Source of the DNA: Qipengyuania vulgaris
GTDB lineage: Bacteria; Pseudomonadota; Alphaproteobacteria; Sphingomonadales; Sphingomonadaceae
Assembly: GCA_000756795.1 (NCBI GenBank)
Contig: CCSI01000003.1
Coordinates: 417,947 to 481,946 of the forward strand
DNA: 64,000 nt
Reading direction: 5' to 3'
Position 1 is the stretch's first letter; each line of letters opens with the position of its first letter. This document shows positions 1 to 7,560 of this stretch, piece by piece. The notes beneath the pieces were generated by a model. The model saw nothing but the letters and a program-made list of their open reading frames with translations. It searched no databases and was not told the DNA's origin. Both the position numbers and the translations under genes were made by a program.

Positions 1-136
1 CGCGCTTCGAGCTTTTGCGGCGGCTGCCTCTCTTATCCATTCGCTGGCATTTCCCTCGTGACGAATTGCGTTGCCCTATATCTGCCACAATCTGTCATGG
101 CGAGATGGAACCTCGGGTGAACGCACAGGCGATTAA

Positions 137-161
137 GGAGGATTACCCGCGTCAATCCTCC
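137..161 (-). terminator. Possible terminator of msrB, overlapping its stop codon
   Basis: A perfect 8-bp inverted repeat (GGAGGATT / AATCCTCC) with a 9-nt loop spans the msrB stop codon. On the minus strand it is followed by a short T-containing tail (TTAAT), so the U-tract is weak. It may be an intrinsic terminator or an mRNA 3'-end stabiliser. Confidence 0.4.
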
Positions 162-550
162 GGCTCGAAATCGAGCGCGGCGGAATTGATGCAATAGCGC
201 AGCCCCGTCTCGCCCGGCCCGTCGGGAAATACATGCCCCAGATGGCCTTCGCATTTCGAGCAGACGACCTCGGTACGAATCATCCCGTGGCTGGTGTCGC
301 GATGCTCTTCCACCACCTCGCCATCGGCAGGGGCCGTGAAGCTGGGCCAGCCGCAGCCGCTATCGTACTTGTCGGTGCTTTCGAAGAGCAGCTGGCCGCA
401 GGCGGCGCAGTGATACTCGCCATCTGCCTTGTTCTTGTCGTACTTGCCGGTGAAGGCCCGCTCGGTCCCCTTCTCGCGCAGCACGTGATACTGCTCGGGC
501 GAGAGCTTCGCGCGCCATTCTTCTTCGGTCATTTCGAGCTTTTCCGTCAC
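152..550 (-). CDS. msrB: Peptide-methionine (R)-S-oxide reductase MsrB
   Basis: This cytoplasmic repair enzyme reduces methionine-R-sulfoxide in proteins. The 132-residue product shows the whole MsrB domain: two zinc CxxC pairs (CAACGQ and [12 protein letters not shown]) and the catalytic-cysteine motif RYCINS near the C terminus. The GTG at 550 is chosen because AAAGGA lies just upstream on the minus strand. A longer in-frame extension up to 739 has no family resemblance and faces rpsT. The gene is divergent from rpsT and appears monocistronic. Confidence 0.93.
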   Translation of the reverse strand: MTEKLEMTEEEWRAKLSPEQYHVLREKGTERAFTGKYDKNKADGEYHCAACGQLLFESTDKYDSGCGWPSFTAPADGEVVEEHRDTSHGMIRTEVVCSKCEGHLGHVFPDGPGETGLRYCINSAALDFEPED

Positions 551-750
551 GGCTTGTCCTTTCGTGGGCGAGTTCCCATATAGTGGCAACAGGGTGCGCT
601 GCAGCCGGTTCCGCTTTCGCTCGACGATTTGCTTGACGATTCGGGGGTTCATGGCTAAGTGCGCCGCTTTCCGGCGGTACACCCGCCATTTTCGACACGC
701 CCAACCAGAATTTTCGCCGCTCTTTGCCGCGGCCCGCATTGAGGACAGAT

Positions 751-1011
751 ATGGCCAATACGCCGCAAGCCAAGAAGCGCATCCGTCGCAACACCCGCCG
801 CGCCGAAATCAACGGTGCGCGCATGAGCCGCATCCGCGGTTTCGTGAAGAAGGTCGAAACGGCCTGTGAAGCCGGCGACAAGGATGCCGCGCAGACCGCA
901 CTCAAGAACGCCCAGCCCGAACTGGCTCGCGGCGTCGCTCGCGGCGTGATGCACAAGAACACTGCATCGCGTAAGCTGAGCCGCCTCACGAAGCGCGTCG
1001 CCGCGCTCTGA
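751..1011 (+). CDS. rpsT: 30S ribosomal protein S20
   Basis: The 86-residue, very basic, helical protein begins [14 protein letters not shown] and contains the S20 signature around [11 protein letters not shown] and [14 protein letters not shown]20 binds 16S rRNA in the small subunit. GAGGA precedes the ATG at 751. An upstream in-frame start at 724 would add nine residues not seen in the family. A strong terminator follows. The rpsT-dnaA adjacency also occurs in Caulobacter and other alphaproteobacteria. Confidence 0.97.
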   Translation: MANTPQAKKRIRRNTRRAEINGARMSRIRGFVKKVETACEAGDKDAAQTALKNAQPELARGVARGVMHKNTASRKLSRLTKRVAAL

Positions 1012-1051
1012 TTCGGCTCCGGCCGCGCGCCGGACCAAGTGATTCTACGGG

Positions 1052-1082
1052 GGGGTCGTCGCTTCGAGCGGCGGCCCCTTTT
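1052..1082 (+). terminator. Rho-independent terminator of rpsT
   Basis: An 11-bp stem (GGGGTCGTCGC pairing with GCGGCGGCCCC, two G-T wobbles) with a TTCGA loop is followed by TTTT. It lies 40 bp past the rpsT stop codon. Confidence 0.85.
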
Positions 1083-1526
1083 GCTTTGGCTGTGCTGTTT
1101 CGGAACCGATTGCGTTGCGCATTGCAATGCAACGCGCGTTGCGTTCTCTGGCAAGTGTAGGGAATCCCGCGATTCGCATGTAAATTTGAATGAATTTCAT
1201 GAGATTCCAACAAGATGAACGGCAGGCTGCGGCATAGAGCCGAGTCAACAAGTATATTTCAGGTTTTTTACAGTTATCCCCCTTGCGACTCAGCACGAGA
1301 GCGACTTACACAATAGTCCTGCTCGGGGGGGACAGCCCGAGTAATCACATCGATGGCCAAAGGGGAGGGACCGCCCGTGAATCACCTGATTCCGGGCAAG
1401 GGCGGAGCCGTGTCTACTCTCCACGCAGGCCACAAGTATGGTGGCGGTCTTGTGGGCCGTCGGGGGGATTTGAAACTAATGACAAAAATGGGCGGCCCTT
1501 CGGGCAAGCGGAAGGCAACTGACGAA
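1083..1526 (+). promoter_or_regulatory. Leader/promoter region upstream of dnaA
   Basis: No convincing gene lies in this roughly 440-bp stretch. It contains an AT-richer segment around 1180-1275, one DnaA-box-like 9-mer at 1274-1282 (TTATCCCCC, two mismatches to the E. coli consensus) and a small stem (CTCGGG / CCCGAG) at 1322-1341. The dnaA frame stays open back to 1353, so part of this region could be translated if an upstream start is used. A single weak box is not enough to call an origin here. Confidence 0.4.
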
Positions 1527-2936
1527 ATGGAAGATATCGAAGCGGTGAACCTGGCCGCGGACTGGGCTGACATCAGCCAGGGGCTGCGCAAGGACCTGGG
1601 TCACCAGCTGCACAGCCAGTGGATCAAGCCGATCCAGCTAGGCAAGATCGATGCCGAAACCGGCACGCTCGACCTCTTCCTGCCGACCGAATTCAGCGCC
1701 AACTGGGTCAAGGACCGCTTTGCCGACCGCCTGAGCCTGGCATGGAAAATTGCCCGCAGCGAAGTGCGCAAGGTTGCCATCTCGGTTCACCCGGGCCGCC
1801 GCCAGGTCGCCGACCTGCGTCTCCACAACGACGGTCGCCGCGCCGCCAACGACGCCGACACTTCGATGATGGCAATCGGTGCGGACACGCTCGGCGATGC
1901 CGGCTTCACCTCGTCGGTCGGCCTCGATGCCAGCCTGACCTTTGCCGCCTTCGTCACCGGCGATGCCAATATCCTCGCCTTCAACGCCGCGCAGCGCATG
2001 GCCGCGACCGAGAAGCCGCAGTTCAGCCCGCTCTACCTCAAGGCCGCAACCGGCCAGGGCAAGACGCATTTGCTGCACGCGATCGGCCACACCTTCCTGC
2101 AGACGCACAGCCGCAGCCGTATCTTCTACTGCAGCGCCGAGCGTTTCATGGTCGAATTCGTCCAGGCCCTGAAGGCCAACCGGATGATCGAATTCAAGGC
2201 CCGCCTTCGCAGCTTCGACCTGCTGCTGGTGGACGATATCCAGTTCATCATCGGCAAGGCTTCGGCGCAGGAAGAGCTGCTCTACACGATCGACGCGCTG
2301 TTGGCCGAGGGCAAGCGCCTCGTCTTCGCCGCCGACCGTGCCCCGCAGGCATTGGACGGTGTCGAGCCTCGCCTGCTCTCGCGCCTCTCGATGGGTCTCG
2401 TCGCCGATATCCAGCCCGCAGATATCGAACTGCGCAAGAAGATCCTGCATTCCAAGCTGTCGAAATTCGCACCGCTGGCCGTGCCCGAGGACGTACTCGA
2501 CTTCCTCGCCCGCACCATCACGCGCAACGTTCGCGAGCTCGTCGGTGGTCTCAACAAGCTGATCGCCTATGCGCAGCTGACGGGGCAGGAAGTCTCGCTC
2601 CAGCTGGCAGAAGAACAGCTGACCGATATCCTGTCGGCCAACCGCCGCCGGATCACGATCGACGAGATCCAGCGCACCGTGTGCCAGTTCTATCGCATCG
2701 ACCGCAGCGAAATGAGCAGCAAGCGCCGCGCCCGCGCCGTCGTTCGCCCGCGCCAGGTGGCTATGTACCTTTCCAAGGTGCTGACCCCGCGCAGCTATCC
2801 CGAAATCGGCCGCAAGTTCGGCGGCCGCGACCATTCGACCGTCATCCACGCCGTGCGTCTCATCGAGGATCTGCGCCAGCGCGATGCCGACATGGATGGC
2901 GATGTGCGCAGCCTGCTGCGCCAGCTCGAAAGCTAA
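1527..2936 (+). CDS. dnaA: Chromosomal replication initiator protein DnaA
   Basis: DnaA binds DnaA boxes and melts the origin. From the ATG at 1527 the product is 469 residues. It has an N-terminal domain I, the AAA+ core with Walker A (ATGQGKTHLLH) and Walker B (LLLVDDIQFI), and the C-terminal box-binding domain ending in the diagnostic RKFGGRDHSTVIHAVRLIE. The Walker A loop lacks the usual first glycine (AAT instead of GxxG). The frame extends upstream to 1353 with ATGs at 1479 and 1488. The 1527 start is preferred because the family N terminus begins at EDIEAVNLAADW and GGAAGG lies upstream. Confidence 0.95.
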   Translation: MEDIEAVNLAADWADISQGLRKDLGHQLHSQWIKPIQLGKIDAETGTLDLFLPTEFSANWVKDRFADRLSLAWKIARSEVRKVAISVHPGRRQVADLRLHNDGRRAANDADTSMMAIGADTLGDAGFTSSVGLDASLTFAAFVTGDANILAFNAAQRMAATEKPQFSPLYLKAATGQGKTHLLHAIGHTFLQTHSRSRIFYCSAERFMVEFVQALKANRMIEFKARLRSFDLLLVDDIQFIIGKASAQEELLYTIDALLAEGKRLVFAADRAPQALDGVEPRLLSRLSMGLVADIQPADIELRKKILHSKLSKFAPLAVPEDVLDFLARTITRNVRELVGGLNKLIAYAQLTGQEVSLQLAEEQLTDILSANRRRITIDEIQRTVCQFYRIDRSEMSSKRRARAVVRPRQVAMYLSKVLTPRSYPEIGRKFGGRDHSTVIHAVRLIEDLRQRDADMDGDVRSLLRQLES

Positions 2937-3048
2937 GGCGATTTCCCTGCCCTTCGGTTCGCGCCAACGCTGACGGGGGAGTGCTGTTCGACAGGTCCAT
3001 CGCAGAGGCCTGTCGACAGTTTGCCCACATGCTGCCAACAGGCTTTCC

Positions 3049-3462
3049 ATGAGCCTGTCACCTGCGCCCTACGAGCTTCCCGCCAATATCTGGCAGACCT
3101 TGTGGCGCGGCACGCTGTGCCGCTGTCCGCGCTGCGGCGAGGGCAAATTGTTTCGCAAGTGGCTGAAGCCGGTCGATAATTGCGCGCATTGCGGGCTCGA
3201 CATCTCGGGCCAGCGCGCCGACGACTTGCCCGCCTACATCGGCATCTTCGTGACGGGGCATTTGCTGGCACCGGTCATCATCGCGCTCATCACCGGCTTT
3301 GCGCTCTCGGCGTGGATGCTGCTCGCCATCATCATCCCGGTTGCCATCATCATGCTCATCGGCCTGCTCCAGCCGTCCAAGGGCGCGGTTATCGGCCTGC
3401 AGTGGTGGAACGGCATGCATGGTTTCCGCAAGGAGCGCCGAGCGGAAGAGACGCCGCAATGA
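3049..3462 (+). CDS. DUF983 family membrane protein
   Basis: The 137-residue protein has an N-terminal zinc-ribbon-like part (CRCPRCGEG, then CAHCGLD) followed by two adjacent hydrophobic segments (about residues 66-86 and 88-108). This is the layout of DUF983, a small alphaproteobacterial inner-membrane family without a settled function. Its stop overlaps the start of the ThiF-like gene by 4 bp (ATGA), so the two are probably co-translated. Confidence 0.8.
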   Translation: MSLSPAPYELPANIWQTLWRGTLCRCPRCGEGKLFRKWLKPVDNCAHCGLDISGQRADDLPAYIGIFVTGHLLAPVIIALITGFALSAWMLLAIIIPVAIIMLIGLLQPSKGAVIGLQWWNGMHGFRKERRAEETPQ

Positions 3463-4235
3463 CAATGCTTGGCGAAGACAGGCTCGAGCGGTTCGCGCGC
3501 CATATCGTGCTGCCCGAAGTGGGCGGCGCGGGTCAGGCGGCACTGGCGGAAAAGCACCTCGTGCTGGTCGGCCTCGGCGGTATCGGCAGCCCTGCCCTCC
3601 AGTATCTCGCCGCGGCAGGCATAGGTAAGCTGACGCTGGTCGATGACGACAAGGTCGATGCCAGCAATCTCCAGCGCCAGACGCTCTACAACGAGCGCGA
3701 CATCGGCCACGGCAAGGCAGTGTCGGCCAAGCGCTGGGTCAAGCTGTTCGACCCCGCGCTCGAGGTCGAAATCAGCGACCGCCGCATCGATGCGGCCCGC
3801 GCTGCCACGCTGGTCCAGGGCGCGGACCTCGTGCTCGACGGCACCGACAATTTCGCCACCCGCCTCGCCGTCTCGGATGCCTGCGTGAAAGCGGGCGTGC
3901 CGCTGCTGTCAGCCGCAGTGGGCCGCTTCCAGGGCCAGGTCGGAGCCTTCGCGGGGCACTTGCCGGACGAGGCTTGCTACCGCTGTTTCGTCGGCGATGC
4001 CTTCGATGCCGACGATTGCGACACCTGCGCAGAGGACGGTATGCTGGGCGCCATGGCCGGCTGGGTCGCCACCTTCGCCTCGCTTCACGCCATCCGCGTG
4101 CTGCTCGACGGAGTGAGCGCCTATGGTGACCCGCAATGGAACCGGGTCAATTTGCTCGACGGCATGAAGCCCGGCATGCGGCAATTCACGATTGCAAAGG
4201 ACCCGGAATGCAAGGGATGTGGCGATGTCGGCTAA
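3459..4235 (+). CDS. MoeB/ThiF/HesA-family adenylyltransferase
   Basis: This E1-like enzyme would adenylate the C-terminal Gly-Gly of a small sulfur-carrier protein such as MoaD or ThiS. The 258-residue product has the nucleotide-binding Rossmann loop GLGGIGSPALQYL, the DDDKVDASNLQRQ motif and two zinc CxxC pairs (CYRC and CKGC). There is no C-terminal rhodanese domain. moaA and moeA lie 47 kb away, which is consistent with, but does not prove, a MoeB role. The start at 3459 overlaps the DUF983 stop. Confidence 0.88.
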   Translation: MTMLGEDRLERFARHIVLPEVGGAGQAALAEKHLVLVGLGGIGSPALQYLAAAGIGKLTLVDDDKVDASNLQRQTLYNERDIGHGKAVSAKRWVKLFDPALEVEISDRRIDAARAATLVQGADLVLDGTDNFATRLAVSDACVKAGVPLLSAAVGRFQGQVGAFAGHLPDEACYRCFVGDAFDADDCDTCAEDGMLGAMAGWVATFASLHAIRVLLDGVSAYGDPQWNRVNLLDGMKPGMRQFTIAKDPECKGCGDVG

Positions 4236-4278
4236 CGACCCGATTGCGGTCAATCTCGCCCCTGCTTAGTATGCCAGT

Positions 4279-4488
4279 ATGCCCATCGTAGAAGCCTTTG
4301 ACCGAGAAGATGCCTTGGAACCCCTATTCACGGGGGAGTTCGAGTTCCTACCGCGCGCTGGCGAATATCTCTCAATCGACACTCCGCCGGGCTATTTCAA
4401 ATATTACGAAGTTGTCGAAGTCTGGCATCGACGGGACACAGGGGGTGGCGTTTTCCGAGCGTGTATACGCATCAAAGAGAACGACTGA
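4279..4488 (+). CDS. Small hypothetical protein, related to the 20773-21123 product
   Basis: A 69-residue acidic protein of unknown function. Its central part (PRAGEYLSIDTPPG, then YEVVEVWH, ending in RIKEND) follows the same pattern as the product at 20773-21123 (PRIGEGIRLKEP, YDVLDVWY, LHVK), which suggests a shared small beta-rich fold. There is no clear ribosome-binding site, and base composition is lower in G+C than the neighbours. It lies between the ThiF-like gene and the convergent sirtuin gene. Confidence 0.55.
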   Translation: MPIVEAFDREDALEPLFTGEFEFLPRAGEYLSIDTPPGYFKYYEVVEVWHRRDTGGGVFRACIRIKEND

Positions 4489-4519
4489 CTTACGGCCGAA
4501 AGTCACTCAATAACGGACA

Positions 4520-5230
4520 TTACCGCCCTAACACTTCGCCCACCCATTCCGGCACCAGTTCGCTCGCCCTACCCTGCCGCGATTCGGCGAACCAGTAGGA
4601 GCCCTCGCCGCGTTCGAGATTGAGTTCGAGCGTTCGCGCACCATACTCGCGCGCATCGCGCACGAAGCCTGCTGCGGGATAGACCGCGCCTGAAGTGCCG
4701 ATGCTCACGAACAAGTCCGCCCTGCGCAGGTGCGCATAGATGCGCTCCATCTCGTAAGGCATCTCGCCGAACCAGACGACATCGGGCCTGAGCGCCTGCT
4801 CGCCGCAGCCCGGGCAGGCGGGCTGGTCAAACAGGGTCTCGCTCCATGAATGCCGCGCTTCGCAGGCCGAGCATAAGGCGCTCAGCAATTCGCCATGCAT
4901 GTGGAGCACGCGTTTTGCGCCGGCGCGTTCGTGCAGGTCGTCGACATTCTGGGTGACGATGAGAAGGTTGCCCTCCCACTCGGCATCCAGCCTCGCCAGC
5001 GCCTCGTGCGCCGGATTGGGCTGGACCTTCTGTACCGCCTCGCGCCGCGCGTCGTAGAAGCGCTGGACGAGGTCCGGGTCGCGCGCGAAGCCCTCGGGCG
5101 TGGCGACGTCCTCCACCCGGTGCTGTTCCCACAGCCCCCCTGCATCGCGGAAAGTGTCGATGCCGCTCTCGGCGGAAATCCCTGCGCCCGTCAGGACGAC
5201 GATGTTGCGGATGTCGTTCATAGCCGCCAT
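4520..5230 (-). CDS. cobB: NAD-dependent protein deacylase (sirtuin, CobB type)
   Basis: This sirtuin removes acyl groups from protein lysines using NAD+. The 236-residue product shows GAGISAESGI with DTFRD, the TQNVDDLHERAG motif, the catalytic histidine in HMHGE and a zinc module (CSAC ... CPGC). Two starts are possible, ATG at 5230 (MAAMNDIRN) or 5221 (MNDIRN). Longer extensions into the dapB promoter are unlikely. It is transcribed divergently from dapB with only about 26 bp between them. Confidence 0.9.
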   Translation of the reverse strand: MAAMNDIRNIVVLTGAGISAESGIDTFRDAGGLWEQHRVEDVATPEGFARDPDLVQRFYDARREAVQKVQPNPAHEALARLDAEWEGNLLIVTQNVDDLHERAGAKRVLHMHGELLSALCSACEARHSWSETLFDQPACPGCGEQALRPDVVWFGEMPYEMERIYAHLRRADLFVSIGTSGAVYPAAGFVRDAREYGARTLELNLERGEGSYWFAESRQGRASELVPEWVGEVLGR

Positions 5231-5256
5231 GAACCACGCGAAGCGAAGGAAAGACA

Positions 5257-5985
5257 ATGGCAAATATTGGTGTGGTCGGCAGCGACGGGGCGATGGGCAA
5301 GGCGCTGCGCGATGTCATCGACGCATCCGGCCACGATTATTCGGGCGGCGCGGACAAGGGCGACGATGTGGCGAAGCTGGCGGCCGTCTCCGACGTGCTG
5401 GTCGATTTCTCCGCCCCCGCCGCGCTCCAGGCAAATCTTGATGCTGCGGTCAAAGTAGGCATTCCCATCGTCATCGGTACGACCGGCCTCGGCGAGGCAC
5501 ACCACAAGGCCATCGACCGCGCGGCGGAGGACATCGCCGTGCTCCAGACGGGCAACACTTCGCTCGGCGTGACGCTGCTCGCCCATCTCGTGCGCGAGGC
5601 GGCGAAGCGGCTCGACAGCGACTGGGACATCGAAATCGTCGAGATGCACCACCGCCGCAAGGTCGACGCACCTTCGGGCACGGCCCTGCTGCTGGGCGAG
5701 GCGGCCGCGAAGGGCCGCGGCATCTCCCTCGAAGGCAACAAGGAAAGCGGGCGCGACGGTCATACGGGTGCGCGAAAGGAAGGCGCCATCGGTTTCGCGG
5801 CACTGCGCGGCGGCACGGTAGCGGGCGAGCACAGCGTCATCCTTGCAGGCGACGAAGAGCGCATAACCCTTTCGCATAGCGCCGAGAACCGCATGATATT
5901 CGCGCGCGGCGCCATCCGCGCTGCCGAGTGGCTGCGGGGTCGCGACGAGGGCCGCTACACGATGGAAGAAGTGCTGGGATTGTGA
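5257..5985 (+). CDS. dapB: 4-hydroxy-tetrahydrodipicolinate reductase
   Basis: DapB catalyses the NAD(P)H-dependent second step of the diaminopimelate/lysine pathway in the cytoplasm. The 242-residue protein has the nucleotide-binding start GVVGSDGAMG, the central GTTG motif and the substrate motif EMHHRRKVDAPSGTA. GGAAAG precedes the ATG. dapE, later in the same pathway, is at 8824-9957. The gene's stop overlaps the next start by 4 bp (GTGA). Confidence 0.96.
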   Translation: MANIGVVGSDGAMGKALRDVIDASGHDYSGGADKGDDVAKLAAVSDVLVDFSAPAALQANLDAAVKVGIPIVIGTTGLGEAHHKAIDRAAEDIAVLQTGNTSLGVTLLAHLVREAAKRLDSDWDIEIVEMHHRRKVDAPSGTALLLGEAAAKGRGISLEGNKESGRDGHTGARKEGAIGFAALRGGTVAGEHSVILAGDEERITLSHSAENRMIFARGAIRAAEWLRGRDEGRYTMEEVLGL

Positions 5986-6338
5986 AGAGCTTCGCCGTCT
6001 TGAGCGGCGTCTTCATCGCCGGCATTTTGCTGGTGAGCGGTTATGCAATGGCCTTCTTCCATGGCGATGCGGGTTTCGCAGGTCCTCTGTTTCTCGCCGG
6101 TGCTGCGCTGGCTGGCCTTCCCCTTCTCTACTGGCTGAAGGCGGCGCGCGAATTGCCCCGCCCGCTGGCGCGAACCGTTTTCGTGGCGATGCTCGGCGGA
6201 CTGGCCGCTTGCTGGACCTCGCTTCTGGCGGGATGGCAGGACAGCGATGAATTCGGCATTCCGCTGGTGATATTCTCGGCCGTCTGGCTGGTGGCGGGTT
6301 TGCCGATATTGCGCGCCGGGATTAGGCATCGCCCCTGA
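5982..6338 (+). CDS. Small hypothetical four-helix membrane protein
   Basis: A 118-residue protein with four predicted transmembrane helices (about residues 4-24, 33-53, 62-80 and 90-109) and no recognised domain. The GTG at 5982 overlaps the dapB stop and its own stop overlaps the nth start, so it sits inside a dapB-orf-nth translationally coupled unit. Its function is unknown. Confidence 0.7.
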   Translation: MKSFAVLSGVFIAGILLVSGYAMAFFHGDAGFAGPLFLAGAALAGLPLLYWLKAARELPRPLARTVFVAMLGGLAACWTSLLAGWQDSDEFGIPLVIFSAVWLVAGLPILRAGIRHRP

Positions 6339-6988
6339 TGACGAAAGACCAGATTTTCGAGTTCTTCCGGCGGCTGGCCGAGGACAATCCCTCGCCCGAG
6401 ACCGAGCTGGAATATGGCAATTGCTACCAGTTGGTGGTCGCCGTGGCGCTGTCCGCGCAGGCGACTGACGTCGGCGTGAACAAGGCCACCCGCGCGCTCT
6501 TTCGCGAGGTCGAGACGCCCGAGCAGATGCTCGAACTGGGCGAGGACGGGCTGAAAGAGCACATCAAGACCATCGGCCTGTTCAATTCCAAGGCCAAGAA
6601 CGTCATCTTGCTGAGCCAGCTGCTGGTCGATGAATATGGCGGCGAGGTCCCCGACACGCGCGAGGATCTCGTGCGCCTGCCCGGCGTGGGCCGCAAGACC
6701 GCCAATGTCGTGCTCAATTGCTGGTTCGGGCAGGAGACCTTCGCGGTCGACACGCATATCCTGCGAGTGGGAAACCGCACCGGCCTTGCGAAAGGCAAGA
6801 CGCCCGAACAGGTTGAGGCAAAACTAGAGAAGCGCGTCCCCCAGCCCTTCCGCCTCGGAGCACATCACTGGCTCATCCTGCATGGCCGCTATGTCTGCAA
6901 GGCGCGGACGCCCGAGTGCTGGCGCTGCAAGATGGTGGATTTGTGCAGCTACCGGAAGAAAGTGCTGGATAAGCCGAAGGGGCGTTAG
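6338..6988 (+). CDS. nth: Endonuclease III (DNA glycosylase/AP lyase)
   Basis: Nth removes oxidised pyrimidines and cleaves the abasic site in base-excision repair. The 216-residue product has the helix-hairpin-helix LPGVGRKTANVVL with the catalytic lysine, the catalytic aspartate in VDTHILRV, and a C-terminal 4Fe-4S motif with spacing C-x6-C-x2-C-x5-C (from VCKARTPEC to VDLC). The start overlaps the preceding stop. Confidence 0.96.
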   Translation: MTKDQIFEFFRRLAEDNPSPETELEYGNCYQLVVAVALSAQATDVGVNKATRALFREVETPEQMLELGEDGLKEHIKTIGLFNSKAKNVILLSQLLVDEYGGEVPDTREDLVRLPGVGRKTANVVLNCWFGQETFAVDTHILRVGNRTGLAKGKTPEQVEAKLEKRVPQPFRLGAHHWLILHGRYVCKARTPECWRCKMVDLCSYRKKVLDKPKGR

Positions 6989-6994
6989 GGCTTT

Positions 6995-7525
6995 TCAGTT
7001 TGGACGTCGCCAGAGAGGCAAGGGAGTATCGTGCATTAATATTTGCGGATGGCGCGGATGATCGCCAGCGAGGTGCTTTAGGCAGTAAATCGATTTACCG
7101 GAGCTCGCCAACAAATCCGCGACGGTATTCCAACGCTCCGTCCACACCGGGCGAAACGCGCTCTTGACCTTTCCAGGAGGCCCCCAAGCTACAACGATAT
7201 GGTCGGCCTCTTGCGCCAAGGCGACTAAATGGAGGTCATTGTCGGGTCCGACAGGATCATCTTGCTCCCCCAACTGATGGATATCGGGCGAGCGCCATGC
7301 GAACAGGTTGCCAATCAGGGCTTTGCCGTAACCGAACCGCTCACTCAATGTCTGGATCATTCGTATGGTTTGATCGTCGGTATTTGCTGTCGCGGTCGAC
7401 GGATTGGCCATGATAATCGCCATCGTAGGCCCTTCGCCATAATGGCGTTCCAGCCTATAACGGTATCGCTGACAGGGAGAAAAAACTGCCGGTCCGGGGC
7501 TGCCGGTTTCAAGAGATCGACCCAT
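6995..7525 (-). CDS. DUF1643 domain-containing protein
   Basis: The 176-residue protein carries the DUF1643 pattern: YRYRLER near the N terminus, then IMANPSTA, TDDQTIRM, NLFAWRSPD, VAWG and CLKHL. The biochemical role of the family is unknown. DUF1643 genes are patchily distributed. This one is convergent with nth, only 6 bp away, and lies in a stretch that by eye is lower in G+C than its flanks, which may point to acquisition. Confidence 0.75.
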   Translation of the reverse strand: MGRSLETGSPGPAVFSPCQRYRYRLERHYGEGPTMAIIMANPSTATANTDDQTIRMIQTLSERFGYGKALIGNLFAWRSPDIHQLGEQDDPVGPDNDLHLVALAQEADHIVVAWGPPGKVKSAFRPVWTERWNTVADLLASSGKSIYCLKHLAGDHPRHPQILMHDTPLPLWRRPN

Positions 7526-7560
7526 AACCTGTAGCTCTCCCGACAGCAGCAGCGTTCGAC

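Noticed and set aside
1..120. Possible start of a minus-strand gene (ATG at 40) leaving the window
   Set aside because: Only about 13 codons are available, with no domain and no clear promoter, so it cannot be supported.
551..739. N-terminal extension of MsrB up to 739
   Set aside because: The extra 63 residues do not resemble MsrB, and a good Shine-Dalgarno sits before the GTG at 550.
1270..1285. Replication origin at the DnaA-box-like site near 1274
   Set aside because: A single box with two mismatches and no cluster or adjacent AT-rich repeats is not enough.
1638..3050. Long open frame opposite dnaA
   Set aside because: It is the antisense shadow of dnaA in a high-G+C genome, with arginine/alanine-rich nonsense sequence and no ribosome-binding site.
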